A stretch of 64,000 nt of DNA from Clostridia bacterium (GTDB lineage Bacteria > Bacillota > Clostridia > Christensenellales > Borkfalkiaceae): positions 80,966-144,965 of the forward strand of contig JAFSRT010000023.1 in assembly GCA_017445995.1 (NCBI GenBank). Direction: 5' to 3'. This document shows positions 25,595 to 33,121 of the stretch, piece by piece. The position numbers were made by a program, and so were the translations under genes. Within the stretch, counting starts at the first letter, position 1. Each line of letters begins with the position of its first letter. A model generated the notes under the pieces. It saw nothing but the letters and a program-made list of their open reading frames with translations, did no database searches and was not told the origin of the DNA.

Positions 25595-27295
25595 TCAGTT
25601 ATAATTATCGGGCAGGTCGTTTTCAAATAAAATAACGTCGCCGTCCTTTATTATTTCGTTCAGTTCGCGGTTTCCCCTGTTCGGGTTCTTTTCGAATATT
25701 ATGTCGTCTTTGTTCATACCGCCTTCAATAAGCCCGTTGACTATCATTTCGGCGTTATGCTTGCCGACTACTATAACTTTATCGGCGTGGGACGCAAGTA
25801 TTTTGCCTACCTTAAAGTTCATTACGTTTTCCATTGTTCCGAGTTCTACAAGCCCCGGCGTCAATACGATTTTTCTGCCCGAAAACATATCGAGAACTTC
25901 CATTGCCGAATTAAACCCGTCTATATTCGAGTTGTAACTGTCGTCTATTATAATTACGTTTTTGTTGTTCGGTAAGAGTTCTAACCTGTGCCCCACCGTT
26001 TTAATACGGTTTATACCGTTTGCTATTTCTTTAACGTCTAATCCGAGTTTATAAGCGACCGCACTTGCAAGACAGACGTTTCCTATACTGTGCTTGCCGA
26101 GTAAAATCGTCGAACAGGCAATCGGCTTTTCTTTGCCTATATGTAATAAAAACGTAGTTCCCTGCGCGGTGGTTTTAACGTCCGTCGCAAACGAAAAGGC
26201 GTTTTCGTCGCTTATTCCCGCGAAGTATTTTTCACCGTTAAATCTGCCGTATAATTCCCTACTGCCTTCGTTATCTGCCGAGAAAAACGCAACGCCTTTA
26301 TCGGAAAGGCTTTCAACTAATTCGTATTTCGTGTCCTTTATCGTTTCTAAATCGCCGAAAGATTCAAGATGCTGACCGTTAATACCCGTAATAACCGCGA
26401 TATTAGGTTTTACAATTTCTGCAAGTTCTTTTATGTCGCCCTTACTTCTCGCGCCCATTTCGGCTATAAATATATCGTGCGTACTATCGAGATTTTTCGT
26501 GGTAAGCGCGATGCCGAGTGGCGTATTATATGAATACGGCGTAGATAAAACGCGGTATTTTTGCGAAAGAATAGTCGAAAGTATTTCTTTTACCGTCGTC
26601 TTTCCGAAACTGCCCGTTATACCTATTTTTATTACGTTGCTGTCTTTAAGTTTATTCTTCGCGCCGTCAACGTATTTTTTATTGATGCGGTTTTCAAAAG
26701 GACGCATTATAATCGACGCAAAATAGAGAACGTGCGGTAAAACGAGTGGCATAAAGCAAATAAGCGCATACCTTAAAAGCCCCACGACGTTACTTCCTAT
26801 AAAATAGGTAATAGTGTCGCAGAAAATTACGAATATAAACGACGAGACGATTAACAGCGCCGAATAGCATACCGAAAGTCTTATTATCCGTTTCGTCTTT
26901 TTAAGCGAAACTTTGGCGTTTACCCTACGTTCGGTATGAATATAAAGCCCCGTGAACAAAAAGTACGAAATAAAGCCGAGATAAGACCCGACCGTGTACC
27001 CCGTCGCTTCGCCGAAAATCGCCGTTGAAACGGCGGAAAGGCAAGTCGACAGCACGCAGAAGAACAAAAAGCCCAGCATACTTAACAGCATCAGCCGTGA
27101 TACGTACGGGTTTTCTTTGTTTTTTAACCATTTATAATATTTTTTTCCGTTATAGTTAGAGAGTTGCAGAACGAGAAAGAACTTTAACGACGCAAAATAC
27201 AATAAGACGGCGTTGCCGATACAAAAAACAATATAGACCATTATGCTTTCCGTGGAAAACAATTCTGCTAATGAAGAAATACCTACTGGAAACAT
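25595..27295 (-). CDS. murF: MurF-like Mur ligase with an N-terminal membrane domain
   Basis: A 566-aa protein. Residues 195-566 are a Mur ligase: P-loop GITGSFGKTTVKEIL, EMGARSKGDIKELAEIVKP, a TGINGQHLESFG segment and the C-terminal IIDDSYNSN motif, closest to MurF, which adds D-Ala-D-Ala to the UDP-MurNAc-tripeptide. Residues 1-190 contain about five membrane spans, absent from classical soluble MurF (about 450 aa). No Shine-Dalgarno site precedes 27295; an ATG at 27241 after GGAAAG is an alternative. It follows the hydrolase gene by 4 bp and precedes ddl. Membrane anchoring would put the step next to MraY; that is inference. Confidence 0.85.
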   Translation of the reverse strand: MFPVGISSLAELFSTESIMVYIVFCIGNAVLLYFASLKFFLVLQLSNYNGKKYYKWLKNKENPYVSRLMLLSMLGFLFFCVLSTCLSAVSTAIFGEATGYTVGSYLGFISYFLFTGLYIHTERRVNAKVSLKKTKRIIRLSVCYSALLIVSSFIFVIFCDTITYFIGSNVVGLLRYALICFMPLVLPHVLYFASIIMRPFENRINKKYVDGAKNKLKDSNVIKIGITGSFGKTTVKEILSTILSQKYRVLSTPYSYNTPLGIALTTKNLDSTHDIFIAEMGARSKGDIKELAEIVKPNIAVITGINGQHLESFGDLETIKDTKYELVESLSDKGVAFFSADNEGSRELYGRFNGEKYFAGISDENAFSFATDVKTTAQGTTFLLHIGKEKPIACSTILLGKHSIGNVCLASAVAYKLGLDVKEIANGINRIKTVGHRLELLPNNKNVIIIDDSYNSNIDGFNSAMEVLDMFSGRKIVLTPGLVELGTMENVMNFKVGKILASHADKVIVVGKHNAEMIVNGLIEGGMNKDDIIFEKNPNRGNRELNEIIKDGDVILFENDLPDNYN

Positions 27296-27299
27296 TTTA

Positions 27300-28007
27300 T
27301 TAAGAGAGTAAAAACTCTCTTACCTCCGTATTAAAAATATGGGGCTTATCGATAAAGGCGAAATGCCCCGCGCCCGCTATAAATAAAAGCCTGCTATCCG
27401 CAATTTTTTCGTGCAGTATTTTCGCCATATAAGGCGGTGTCTGTTCGTCGTTTTTCCCGAACACTATAAAGGTTTTATTCTTTATTAAAGTCAGTCTGTC
27501 GTTTAAGTGTTCGTTGACGATTTTAATAAAACTTTCCTTCATGGTTTTATCAAGCGCACGGTAGTCGCCCGAATAAAAACCTTGCAGTTTTTCCTTATCG
27601 ACAAACTGTTTCAAAACGTTAAAAGCAATCTTACGGAAAGTTTTTTTAATAGTCCTTTTCGGTTTAAGCCCCGCACAGCCCGTCAGCACCATTTTATTGA
27701 AAATATCACTATCATAACTTGCGAGTTTTATCGCGATACGCCCCCCGAAAGAGTGGGCGATAACGTCGCAATTATAAATGCCGTTTTCTTTAATATATTC
27801 CGAAACTTCACGACAATAGTCGTCAAGCGAATAGGGGTATTCCATACCCGTGTTGTCGCCGAAACCTTTAAGGTCGGGCGCATACACTTTGTAATAATTT
27901 TTAAAATATTCCGTCTGATAAACAAACGAACGTTTATCGGACAGATAGCCGTGCAGAAATAAAAGGTTTTTTTTCGTTTGTAAATTACCTTTTACCGTTA
28001 TTATAAT
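27300..28007 (-). CDS. Alpha/beta-hydrolase with a probable non-canonical start codon
   Basis: An alpha/beta-hydrolase fold protein. The nucleophile elbow is AHSFGGRIA (Ser), with Asp in VFGKNDEQTP and His in GAGHFAFID forming the rest of the triad. The first usual start (GTG at 27887) would cut off the first strand and oxyanion-hole motif, yet in the same frame the upstream codons read NLLFLHGYLSDKRSF, exactly what the fold needs. The frame is open back to a TGA at 28011 and holds no ATG, GTG or TTG before 27887; ATT at 28005-28007 or nearby ATA codons are the candidates. It overlaps the rimI stop, so translation may be coupled. Substrate is unknown. Confidence 0.75.
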   Translation of the reverse strand: MIITVKGNLQTKKNLLFLHGYLSDKRSFVYQTEYFKNYYKVYAPDLKGFGDNTGMEYPYSLDDYCREVSEYIKENGIYNCDVIAHSFGGRIAIKLASYDSDIFNKMVLTGCAGLKPKRTIKKTFRKIAFNVLKQFVDKEKLQGFYSGDYRALDKTMKESFIKIVNEHLNDRLTLIKNKTFIVFGKNDEQTPPYMAKILHEKIADSRLLFIAGAGHFAFIDKPHIFNTEVREFLLS

Positions 28008-28432
28008 TATTCACCTAAAGACATTATAACCGCGTTTTCGCCGTCAGAATAATATCTTTCCCTTATTTTTATAGATTTAAAGCCGAACTTTTTATAAAGC
28101 GATATGGCGGGAATATTCCCTTCCCTTACTTCTAAAAATATTTTGTTTACGCCTTTATCTTTTAAGTAGTCGATAGAAAAGGAAAGTAAAGAAGACGCAA
28201 CGCCCTTTTTTCTGTATTCCTTTAATACGAAAACGCTTTCTATATCACCCTGTTCGAACTGGTAAGAAAAACTTACCGTGCCGATAAGCGAAAGATTATC
28301 ATAAATACCGAATACAAAAAAGTTAGGGTTATTAAAAGAAGATATTAAAACCTTTCTTTTAAACCCGTCTTTATACTCTTTCTCTAAATCGAGTATTTTA
28401 TCGACGTGGGTTAAATCAAGCCTTTTAATCAT
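28007..28432 (-). CDS. rimI: Ribosomal protein S18-alanine N-acetyltransferase-like GNAT enzyme
   Basis: A 141-aa GNAT acetyltransferase. The acetyl-CoA motif is VLKEYRKKGVASSLL, and the C-terminal ALYKKFGFKSIKIRERYY resembles RimI. Its position directly after tsaB, with no intergenic base, is the typical tsaE-tsaB-rimI arrangement. RimI acetylates the N-terminal Ala of protein S18 in E. coli; substrate here is assumed from homology. No unusual features beyond the tight packing with the hydrolase gene downstream. Confidence 0.88.
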   Translation of the reverse strand: MIKRLDLTHVDKILDLEKEYKDGFKRKVLISSFNNPNFFVFGIYDNLSLIGTVSFSYQFEQGDIESVFVLKEYRKKGVASSLLSFSIDYLKDKGVNKIFLEVREGNIPAISLYKKFGFKSIKIRERYYSDGENAVIMSLGE

Positions 28433-29044
28433 TTATCTGCCTTCTTCCGCCTGACTTTTTCTTATATAAAGCGGAACGAGTGCGTTTATATCTTCCGTTA
28501 TATCGCCTTGTTTTTCTTCAACGGCATTATATAGCCCTTGTTCTATATCGGTAATTATAGCGTCAAACCCGTCTATCTTTTCAAAAGATATTAGCGAGTA
28601 TTCCGATTGTAATTTACTTAACTCGTCGCCGTTAATAAAGGACGGCGGATAGGAAACCTTTTTATCGGTGTATCCGCAAACGTAATAGCCGTTATGCTTT
28701 GCGTCGATTACCGCAAGGTATTTCCCTTTGTCTTTATTATATGCAACGGTATCGAAAGAAGTTATCGGCAACACCTTTTTCTTGTACGCGAAAGCGAGTG
28801 CCTTAACCGTCGATACGCCTATTCTTATTCCCGTAAAAGACCCCGCCCCGATAACGCAGGCAAAAAAATCCATTTCGTCTAACGAACAACCCGCCTTAAT
28901 AACCGTTTCTTCGATAACGGGCATAACCTTTACAGAGTGAAAAGTTCCGCAGTCCGCGTTAAAAAAGGAAAACTTTTTGCCTTTATATTTTATTATTACG
29001 GTAAGATTTTTACCGCTTGTGTCTACTGCAAGATAATTTTTCAT
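28433..29044 (-). CDS. tsaB: tRNA t6A synthesis protein TsaB
   Basis: A 203-aa ASKHA-fold protein that partners TsaD and TsaE to make threonylcarbamoyl-adenosine at position 37 of ANN-decoding tRNAs. It starts MKNYLAVDTSGKNLTV and carries the family motif GAGSFTGIRIGVSTVKALA. It overlaps tsaE by 4 bp and abuts rimI. The protein lacks the metal-binding residues of TsaD, as expected, and is shorter than E. coli TsaB at the C-terminus. Confidence 0.93.
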   Translation of the reverse strand: MKNYLAVDTSGKNLTVIIKYKGKKFSFFNADCGTFHSVKVMPVIEETVIKAGCSLDEMDFFACVIGAGSFTGIRIGVSTVKALAFAYKKKVLPITSFDTVAYNKDKGKYLAVIDAKHNGYYVCGYTDKKVSYPPSFINGDELSKLQSEYSLISFEKIDGFDAIITDIEQGLYNAVEEKQGDITEDINALVPLYIRKSQAEEGR

Positions 29045-29436
29045 AACGTAATTTTTCTCGTTTTTTCGTCGACCTTTTCAATTTTAACTTTTTTTACGCC
29101 GTCGGGCAGAATATCCGCTACGTTTTCAGCCCACTCGATAACGCAAATATTGTCTTTCCCGAAATAATCGTTAAGACCTAATAAAACGGCGTCTTCCCCC
29201 GAAGACAACCGATAGCAATCGTAATGGTATAAAAAATCGCCGTAAACGTTAAGGTAAGAATAAGTAGGGCTTGTTATTCCGTCTAATTTAAAATAACTTG
29301 CCAACCCCTTAACGAACACGGTTTTACCCGCCCCCATTTCGCCGGACAAAATAACGACGTCGCTTTTTTTTAAGGTTTTTGCAAACTCTTTTGCAATTTT
29401 TTCCGTATCTGACGCCGAATAAGAAAGTTTTTCCAT
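29041..29436 (-). CDS. tsaE: tRNA t6A synthesis ATPase TsaE
   Basis: A 131-aa P-loop ATPase (Walker A GEMGAGKTVFVKGLA) that binds the TsaB-TsaD complex in t6A formation. The switch segment ITSPTYSYLNVY and the VIEWAENV motif are typical. There is no Shine-Dalgarno site; a promoter with its -10 box 6 bp from the ATG implies a leaderless mRNA. The gene overlaps tsaB by 4 bp. Confidence 0.94.
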   Translation of the reverse strand: MEKLSYSASDTEKIAKEFAKTLKKSDVVILSGEMGAGKTVFVKGLASYFKLDGITSPTYSYLNVYGDFLYHYDCYRLSSGEDAVLLGLNDYFGKDNICVIEWAENVADILPDGVKKVKIEKVDEKTRKITL

Positions 29437-29442
29437 AATTTT

Positions 29443-29471
29443 ATTATAACACTTTATTCCTTCTCTTGCAA
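29443..29471 (-). promoter_or_regulatory. Promoter of tsaE-tsaB-rimI, probably giving a leaderless mRNA
   Basis: TTGCAA (29466-29471), 17 bp, TATAAT (29443-29448) on the minus strand, then 6 bp to the ATG. The -35 lies inside the end of the riboflavin transporter gene. Confidence 0.7.
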
Positions 29472-30008
29472 TTTTATTTTTTTAAAAAGATAAGAAAGTT
29501 TTTTATAGAAAAAAATACTAAACAGGCTACAACTTACGCTTTTTACCGCGTTTAAGATAACGATATACCAAAACCACGTTTTAAACATTGCGCCCGCGCC
29601 GAAAAACGGCAATAAAATAAACCTGTTTGCCAAAACCCCGACTACAATCTGCAAACCGCACGCGACGATAAGCGAAAAAATAACGACTTTAAGCCCTTTT
29701 TTAAATCTATAAAGTATTGTCGGGAACAGAATAAATGAAAGCCCCACTATAAAGTTCGCGAGTTCGCCAACCCCGCCCGAACTGCCTATCGGAATATGCA
29801 ACAGTTCTTTTATTAAGAGAATAATAACACCGCCTATCGGCCCGTACATAAACCCGCCGAGAAGAACGAAGACGTTAGAAAAGTCTAATTTATACGGCGT
29901 ACCGACAAAAAGCGGTATTTCGAATATAGGCAGATAAAGTATAAAAGATATTGCGGAAAAGACCGCCATACCCGCGATATTTTTAGTTTTAAATAACATT
30001 TTTTCCAT
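29454..30008 (-). CDS. ribU: Riboflavin ECF transporter S component RibU
   Basis: A 184-aa membrane protein with about six spans, the substrate-binding subunit of an energy-coupling-factor importer for riboflavin. The segments LPIFEIPLFVGTPYKLDFSN and ANFIVGLSFILFPTILYRF match RibU. The ATG at 30008 sits right after the riboswitch terminator; the longer ORF starting at 30116 runs through the riboswitch and is rejected. The ATPase and EcfT subunits are not in this window. The FMN riboswitch upstream confirms the substrate independently of the protein. Confidence 0.93.
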   Translation of the reverse strand: MEKMLFKTKNIAGMAVFSAISFILYLPIFEIPLFVGTPYKLDFSNVFVLLGGFMYGPIGGVIILLIKELLHIPIGSSGGVGELANFIVGLSFILFPTILYRFKKGLKVVIFSLIVACGLQIVVGVLANRFILLPFFGAGAMFKTWFWYIVILNAVKSVSCSLFSIFFYKKLSYLFKKIKLQEKE

Positions 30009-30034
30009 AAAAAAACCCCAAAAATCTTGGGGCT
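30009..30034 (-). terminator. Riboswitch-controlled terminator before ribU
   Basis: Stem GCCCCAAG/TTTGGGG followed by TTTTTTT on the minus strand, ending at the ribU start codon. It is the expression platform of the FMN riboswitch. Confidence 0.85.
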
Positions 30035-30072
30035 TTAAAACGATATAATTATAAGATTTTAACCGCTTTATA

Positions 30073-30190
30073 ATTCTTTTATCATCCGGACTATACCGTC
30101 GGTTACGGAATTGCACCGTATCGGCGATGAAAAATCATCGTTAGCAGACTTTAACTGCCGGTAGGGAATTTAACCCTGCCCCAAAGAACA
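30073..30190 (-). ncRNA. FMN riboswitch (RFN element)
   Basis: The minus strand shows the RFN signature in order: TTTGGGGCAGGG at the 5' side, TTCCCTACCGGCAGT, GCCGATACGGTGCAATTCCG, ACCGACGGTATAGTCCGGATG. High FMN would stabilise the aptamer and favour the terminator downstream, shutting off ribU. Confidence 0.95.
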
Positions 30191-30195
30191 CGTTT

Positions 30196-30224
30196 ATTCT
30201 ATTACAATTTTGCCGTTTTGTAAA
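30196..30224 (-). promoter_or_regulatory. Promoter of the FMN riboswitch-ribU unit
   Basis: TTTACA (30219-30224), 17 bp, TAGAAT (30196-30201) on the minus strand, just before the aptamer. Confidence 0.75.
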
Positions 30225-30234
30225 GTGTTTTTAA

Positions 30235-31242
30235 CTATTTATAAAACCTTTTAAGCAATTCTTCGCCTATCTTGTCGGCATAAGGCGTTAAAATAACGTC
30301 GGCGTTTAACTTCAAAAGTTCGGTCACTACGTCGGCTTTATCGACGTTGCCCATTACCTTTACGGTTTTTTTACCGCGGTATTTATTGATTACCGCCATT
30401 TTGTCGTTAAGTTCTTGTTCGCCGACCTGCCCGAAAATAAAGGTAATATAGGAAAGTTTGGATTTCTCTATCACCCTTAAAAGGTATTTTATCTGCATAT
30501 CGTCTAATTCCATAACGGAAAAGGCGATACCGCCGTCCTTTTTGCATATTCTTCCGAGTTTCGCGATAAGTTTTTTAAATTCTTTAGAGTGTTTCGCGGT
30601 AAGCATAATAGGCGACATCATAACGCACACGCCGTCCGCGTGAGAGTTCATTACTTCAATAGCCGCCGATATTTTTGTCTTATTAGACCCTTCCCCTAAC
30701 GGGAAATCTATAAACGCGTTTACTTCGTTATGAAAGACGTTGAGTTTTTTGCATATTTTATAACAGGTAGATATATAAATAGGCGAAATAAGCGTTTCTT
30801 TTATAGACACTTTTTCCTGTAAGGCTAAAATGCGTTCGATTTCGTCGTCCCCGACGTTGGGTTTTACGACGACTTTGCCTATCCTTTTCATTATCTTTCT
30901 TATTTCAAAAAGGCAACACTCTTTTTTCGCGTCTTCGTAAGAAATGTTCTGAAGCGACGCAAGTTCCATAAGTTCGGGGAAGTCGGTTTTTATTTCTTCT
31001 TCCTTTTTACCTTCTTTAAAAAACCAGTCCACGTGCCCCGTTTCGTCGAAAACCAACGCCGTTTCGGGCGTTTCGTTTTTTTCGCCGTCTTTGTCGCTAT
31101 CGATAACCTGTAAGTCGTGTTCGGCTTTTTTCTTTCTTTTAGGCTTTTTTTCTTCTTCGATGACAGGAAGATTAAACTCTTCTAATTCTTCTTCCGAAAT
31201 CTCTTCTATATTTTGTGTATCGGTTTTTTTAATATCTTTCAT
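30235..31242 (-). CDS. DeoC-like TIM-barrel protein with a charged N-terminal extension
   Basis: A 335-aa cytoplasmic protein. Residues 1-110 are highly charged (runs of EE and KRKKK) with no clear fold. Residues 120-335 resemble the deoxyribose-phosphate aldolase barrel: NAFIDFPLGEGSNKTKISAAI matches the DeoC 'GFPLG....K..E' region, and later VKVMGNVDKADVV and ADVILTPYA match later barrel strands. The DeoC catalytic Lys motif ('K.STG') is not seen, so aldolase activity is doubtful. The ATG at 31242 with AAGGTGGG upstream is preferred over a start 14 codons earlier. Function unknown. Neighbours (ribU, rsfS) give no clear hint. Confidence 0.6.
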   Translation of the reverse strand: MKDIKKTDTQNIEEISEEELEEFNLPVIEEEKKPKRKKKAEHDLQVIDSDKDGEKNETPETALVFDETGHVDWFFKEGKKEEEIKTDFPELMELASLQNISYEDAKKECCLFEIRKIMKRIGKVVVKPNVGDDEIERILALQEKVSIKETLISPIYISTCYKICKKLNVFHNEVNAFIDFPLGEGSNKTKISAAIEVMNSHADGVCVMMSPIMLTAKHSKEFKKLIAKLGRICKKDGGIAFSVMELDDMQIKYLLRVIEKSKLSYITFIFGQVGEQELNDKMAVINKYRGKKTVKVMGNVDKADVVTELLKLNADVILTPYADKIGEELLKRFYK

Positions 31243-31327
31243 AAACCCACCTTGTTTTTTACAAAAATACATAATAAAATACAATAAATTATGCTTTTTT
31301 TTATAAATAGTATTTTATATTTTATCT

Positions 31328-31558
31328 ATGAACAATTTTCTTTCCGCCCTTTTGGGGCTTTCGTTTATCGTCTGTTTTTTTCTCATTTCCTTTTTCTCGG
31401 TCGTAATAGTCAAAATCGTTATTCTCTACTTTAAGCCGAGTAAACCCGAAGTTAAACCCGTTAAAAAAACCCCGCCTAAAAAAGTCAAGCCCGCGTTAAA
31501 AAGTATAGAAATAAACACCGACGATATAGATAAAATCTATTTCAAAAAGTCTTCTTAA
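31328..31558 (+). CDS. Small single-span membrane protein of unknown function
   Basis: A 76-aa ORF: hydrophobic residues 4-36 form one membrane span, then a Pro/Lys-rich cytoplasmic part (KPSKPEVKPVKKTPPKK) and an acidic patch ending IYFKKSS. It sits in a divergent/convergent pocket and overlaps the rsfS stop by 4 bp tail-to-tail. No Shine-Dalgarno site is seen; a weak TATATT lies 6 bp before the ATG. It could be real or a chance ORF; the strongly biased composition favours a real gene. Confidence 0.55.
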   Translation: MNNFLSALLGLSFIVCFFLISFFSVVIVKIVILYFKPSKPEVKPVKKTPPKKVKPALKSIEINTDDIDKIYFKKSS

Positions 31559-31896
31559 TACCTTTTGATATTCTCTTCGTTGCCCCAGAGTTTTTCAAGA
31601 TAGTATAAAACTCTCGTTTCGTCGTTAAATATATGCACTACGACGTCGCCGTAATCGAGAACCGCCCAGCGCCCTTCTTTAACGCCTTCGCTTCTCGTCG
31701 GAGAAACGCCGAGTTTTTCCATATCTTCTTCAACGTGTTCAATCAGCGAACGCGTGTGCGTCATCGACCTACCGCTTGCGATTACGAAGTAATCTGCAAC
31801 GGAAGATTTGCCCTTAACGTCGATAGACAGCACGTCCTCGCCCTTATGGTTTTTTAACGTTTCGCATATTTTTTCGGTAAAAGTTTTTGCATCCAT
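31555..31896 (-). CDS. rsfS: Ribosomal silencing factor RsfS
   Basis: A 113-aa protein that binds L14 and blocks subunit joining when nutrients are low. It shows the family core SSVADYFVIASGRSMTHTRSL and the later EGRWAVLDYGDVVVHIF. An AAGGA site precedes the ATG. It follows the nadD-yqeK fusion gene by 5 bp, matching the conserved Firmicutes neighbourhood. Confidence 0.94.
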   Translation of the reverse strand: MDAKTFTEKICETLKNHKGEDVLSIDVKGKSSVADYFVIASGRSMTHTRSLIEHVEEDMEKLGVSPTRSEGVKEGRWAVLDYGDVVVHIFNDETRVLYYLEKLWGNEENIKRY

Positions 31897-31901
31897 TTTA
31901 T

Positions 31902-33032
31902 TTAGTCCTTTTTATTGTTTATATAATAATCGTAAGCGTTAAGCGTTTCGATATATATTATTCTTTTTTTACTTAAAAGATGTTGCATCTCTTCTTTTAA
32001 GCACTCTATAAAAGATAGGTTAAAATCCTTTTTAAAAAGTGCGCGCAACCTTTCAACCCCTTCGTAATCCCTGTTCTTTTCCACCATATCGGCAACGAAT
32101 ATAAGTTTTCCTAAAAGGGACATATTCGCCTTCCCCGAAGTGTGATATTTTATTGCGTCTATAATCTCGTCGTCGTCGATTTTAAGTATATTTTTCGCCA
32201 CGTAAGCCCCCAAAAACGCGTGAACTACCGGCGCAACCATACCTTCTTCTATCTGAAATCCTTCAACCGTTTTATAGTCAACGTATTTCGCAACGTCATG
32301 TAAAAGCGCCGACAGGCGGACTTTTTCGGGGTTAAGTTTTAATTCGCTTGCCTTTGACAGCGCGCTTACCATAACTTCCGCCGTATGATAAAGCCGTTTT
32401 TCGGGTAATTGCGATTTTACGTATTCGGTATATTTATCGCCCTTATATAGCCCGTTGTCTTTAATATATTTCGCTATCTTTTCGTCCGCCAACCCGTCAA
32501 GCGGAAGCGAAAGGGAAGCATACACCCTTATTCTCGTCGACGAAAAATCTTTTCCCCTATATTTTAACAGAATAAAATCTTTATTAAACGCCTTTTTAAA
32601 ATACTCTCTTTCTTTTTCGTAGTCGGCGTTAATACCGTCCCTGTCGACGACCGTAAGGGTGGCGCAACTTAAAATGCGTTCCGGATTTCGCCACGAACCA
32701 AACGATAAAAGACTGTCCCCGCCGATAATAAAATAGAGTTCGTCGTTAGGGTATAGGCTTTTAAAATATTCGAGAGTAATATACGAATAACTCGTGCCTT
32801 CCTTTTTTATTTCGAAATCGGAAACGCAGGCCTTATTAACGCCGTCGAAGGCGATAGACAGCATATTAAGTCTATCGGTGCAACTTTCAGAAATAACTTC
32901 TTTATGGGGCGGTAAGAAAGTAGGGACGACGATAAGTTTATCAAGCCCCAACTCTTTTATTGCGTTTTTACAGATATTTACGTGTTCTTCGTGAACGGGA
33001 TTAAAAGTTCCCCCAAAAATACCGATTTTCAT
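31902..33032 (-). CDS. nadD: Fused nicotinate-nucleotide adenylyltransferase (NadD) and YqeK HD hydrolase
   Basis: A 376-aa two-domain protein. Residues 1-195 are NadD, which makes nicotinate adenine dinucleotide for NAD synthesis: GIFGGTFNPVHEEH (4-17) binds ATP and FSSTRIR (163-169) is the second nucleotidyltransferase motif. Residues 200-376 are an HD-domain hydrolase of the YqeK family, with H216 and the HD pair at 245-246 (LLHDVAKY); Bacillus YqeK hydrolyses Ap4A. In most Firmicutes these are two adjacent genes. No stop or frame change separates them here. The start at 33032 has no Shine-Dalgarno site but a -10 box 7 bp away. rsfS follows. Confidence 0.93.
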   Translation of the reverse strand: MKIGIFGGTFNPVHEEHVNICKNAIKELGLDKLIVVPTFLPPHKEVISESCTDRLNMLSIAFDGVNKACVSDFEIKKEGTSYSYITLEYFKSLYPNDELYFIIGGDSLLSFGSWRNPERILSCATLTVVDRDGINADYEKEREYFKKAFNKDFILLKYRGKDFSSTRIRVYASLSLPLDGLADEKIAKYIKDNGLYKGDKYTEYVKSQLPEKRLYHTAEVMVSALSKASELKLNPEKVRLSALLHDVAKYVDYKTVEGFQIEEGMVAPVVHAFLGAYVAKNILKIDDDEIIDAIKYHTSGKANMSLLGKLIFVADMVEKNRDYEGVERLRALFKKDFNLSFIECLKEEMQHLLSKKRIIYIETLNAYDYYINNKKD

Positions 33033-33039
33033 TATTACT

Positions 33040-33068
33040 ATTATTGCACATTTTTCAATTAAAATCAA
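33040..33068 (-). promoter_or_regulatory. Possible promoter of nadD-yqeK, giving a leaderless mRNA
   Basis: TTGATT (33063-33068), 17 bp, AATAAT (33040-33045) on the minus strand; 7 bp separate the -10 box from the ATG. Weaker than the other examples. Confidence 0.45.
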
Positions 33069-33121
33069 TATTTTGGTATTAAATAAAAAACATAAGTCAA
33101 TATTATTTGCGGGGGTTATTT

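Noticed and set aside
30009..30116. N-terminal extension of ribU to 30116
   Set aside because: These codons overlap the end of the FMN riboswitch aptamer and its terminator; the true start is the ATG at 30008.
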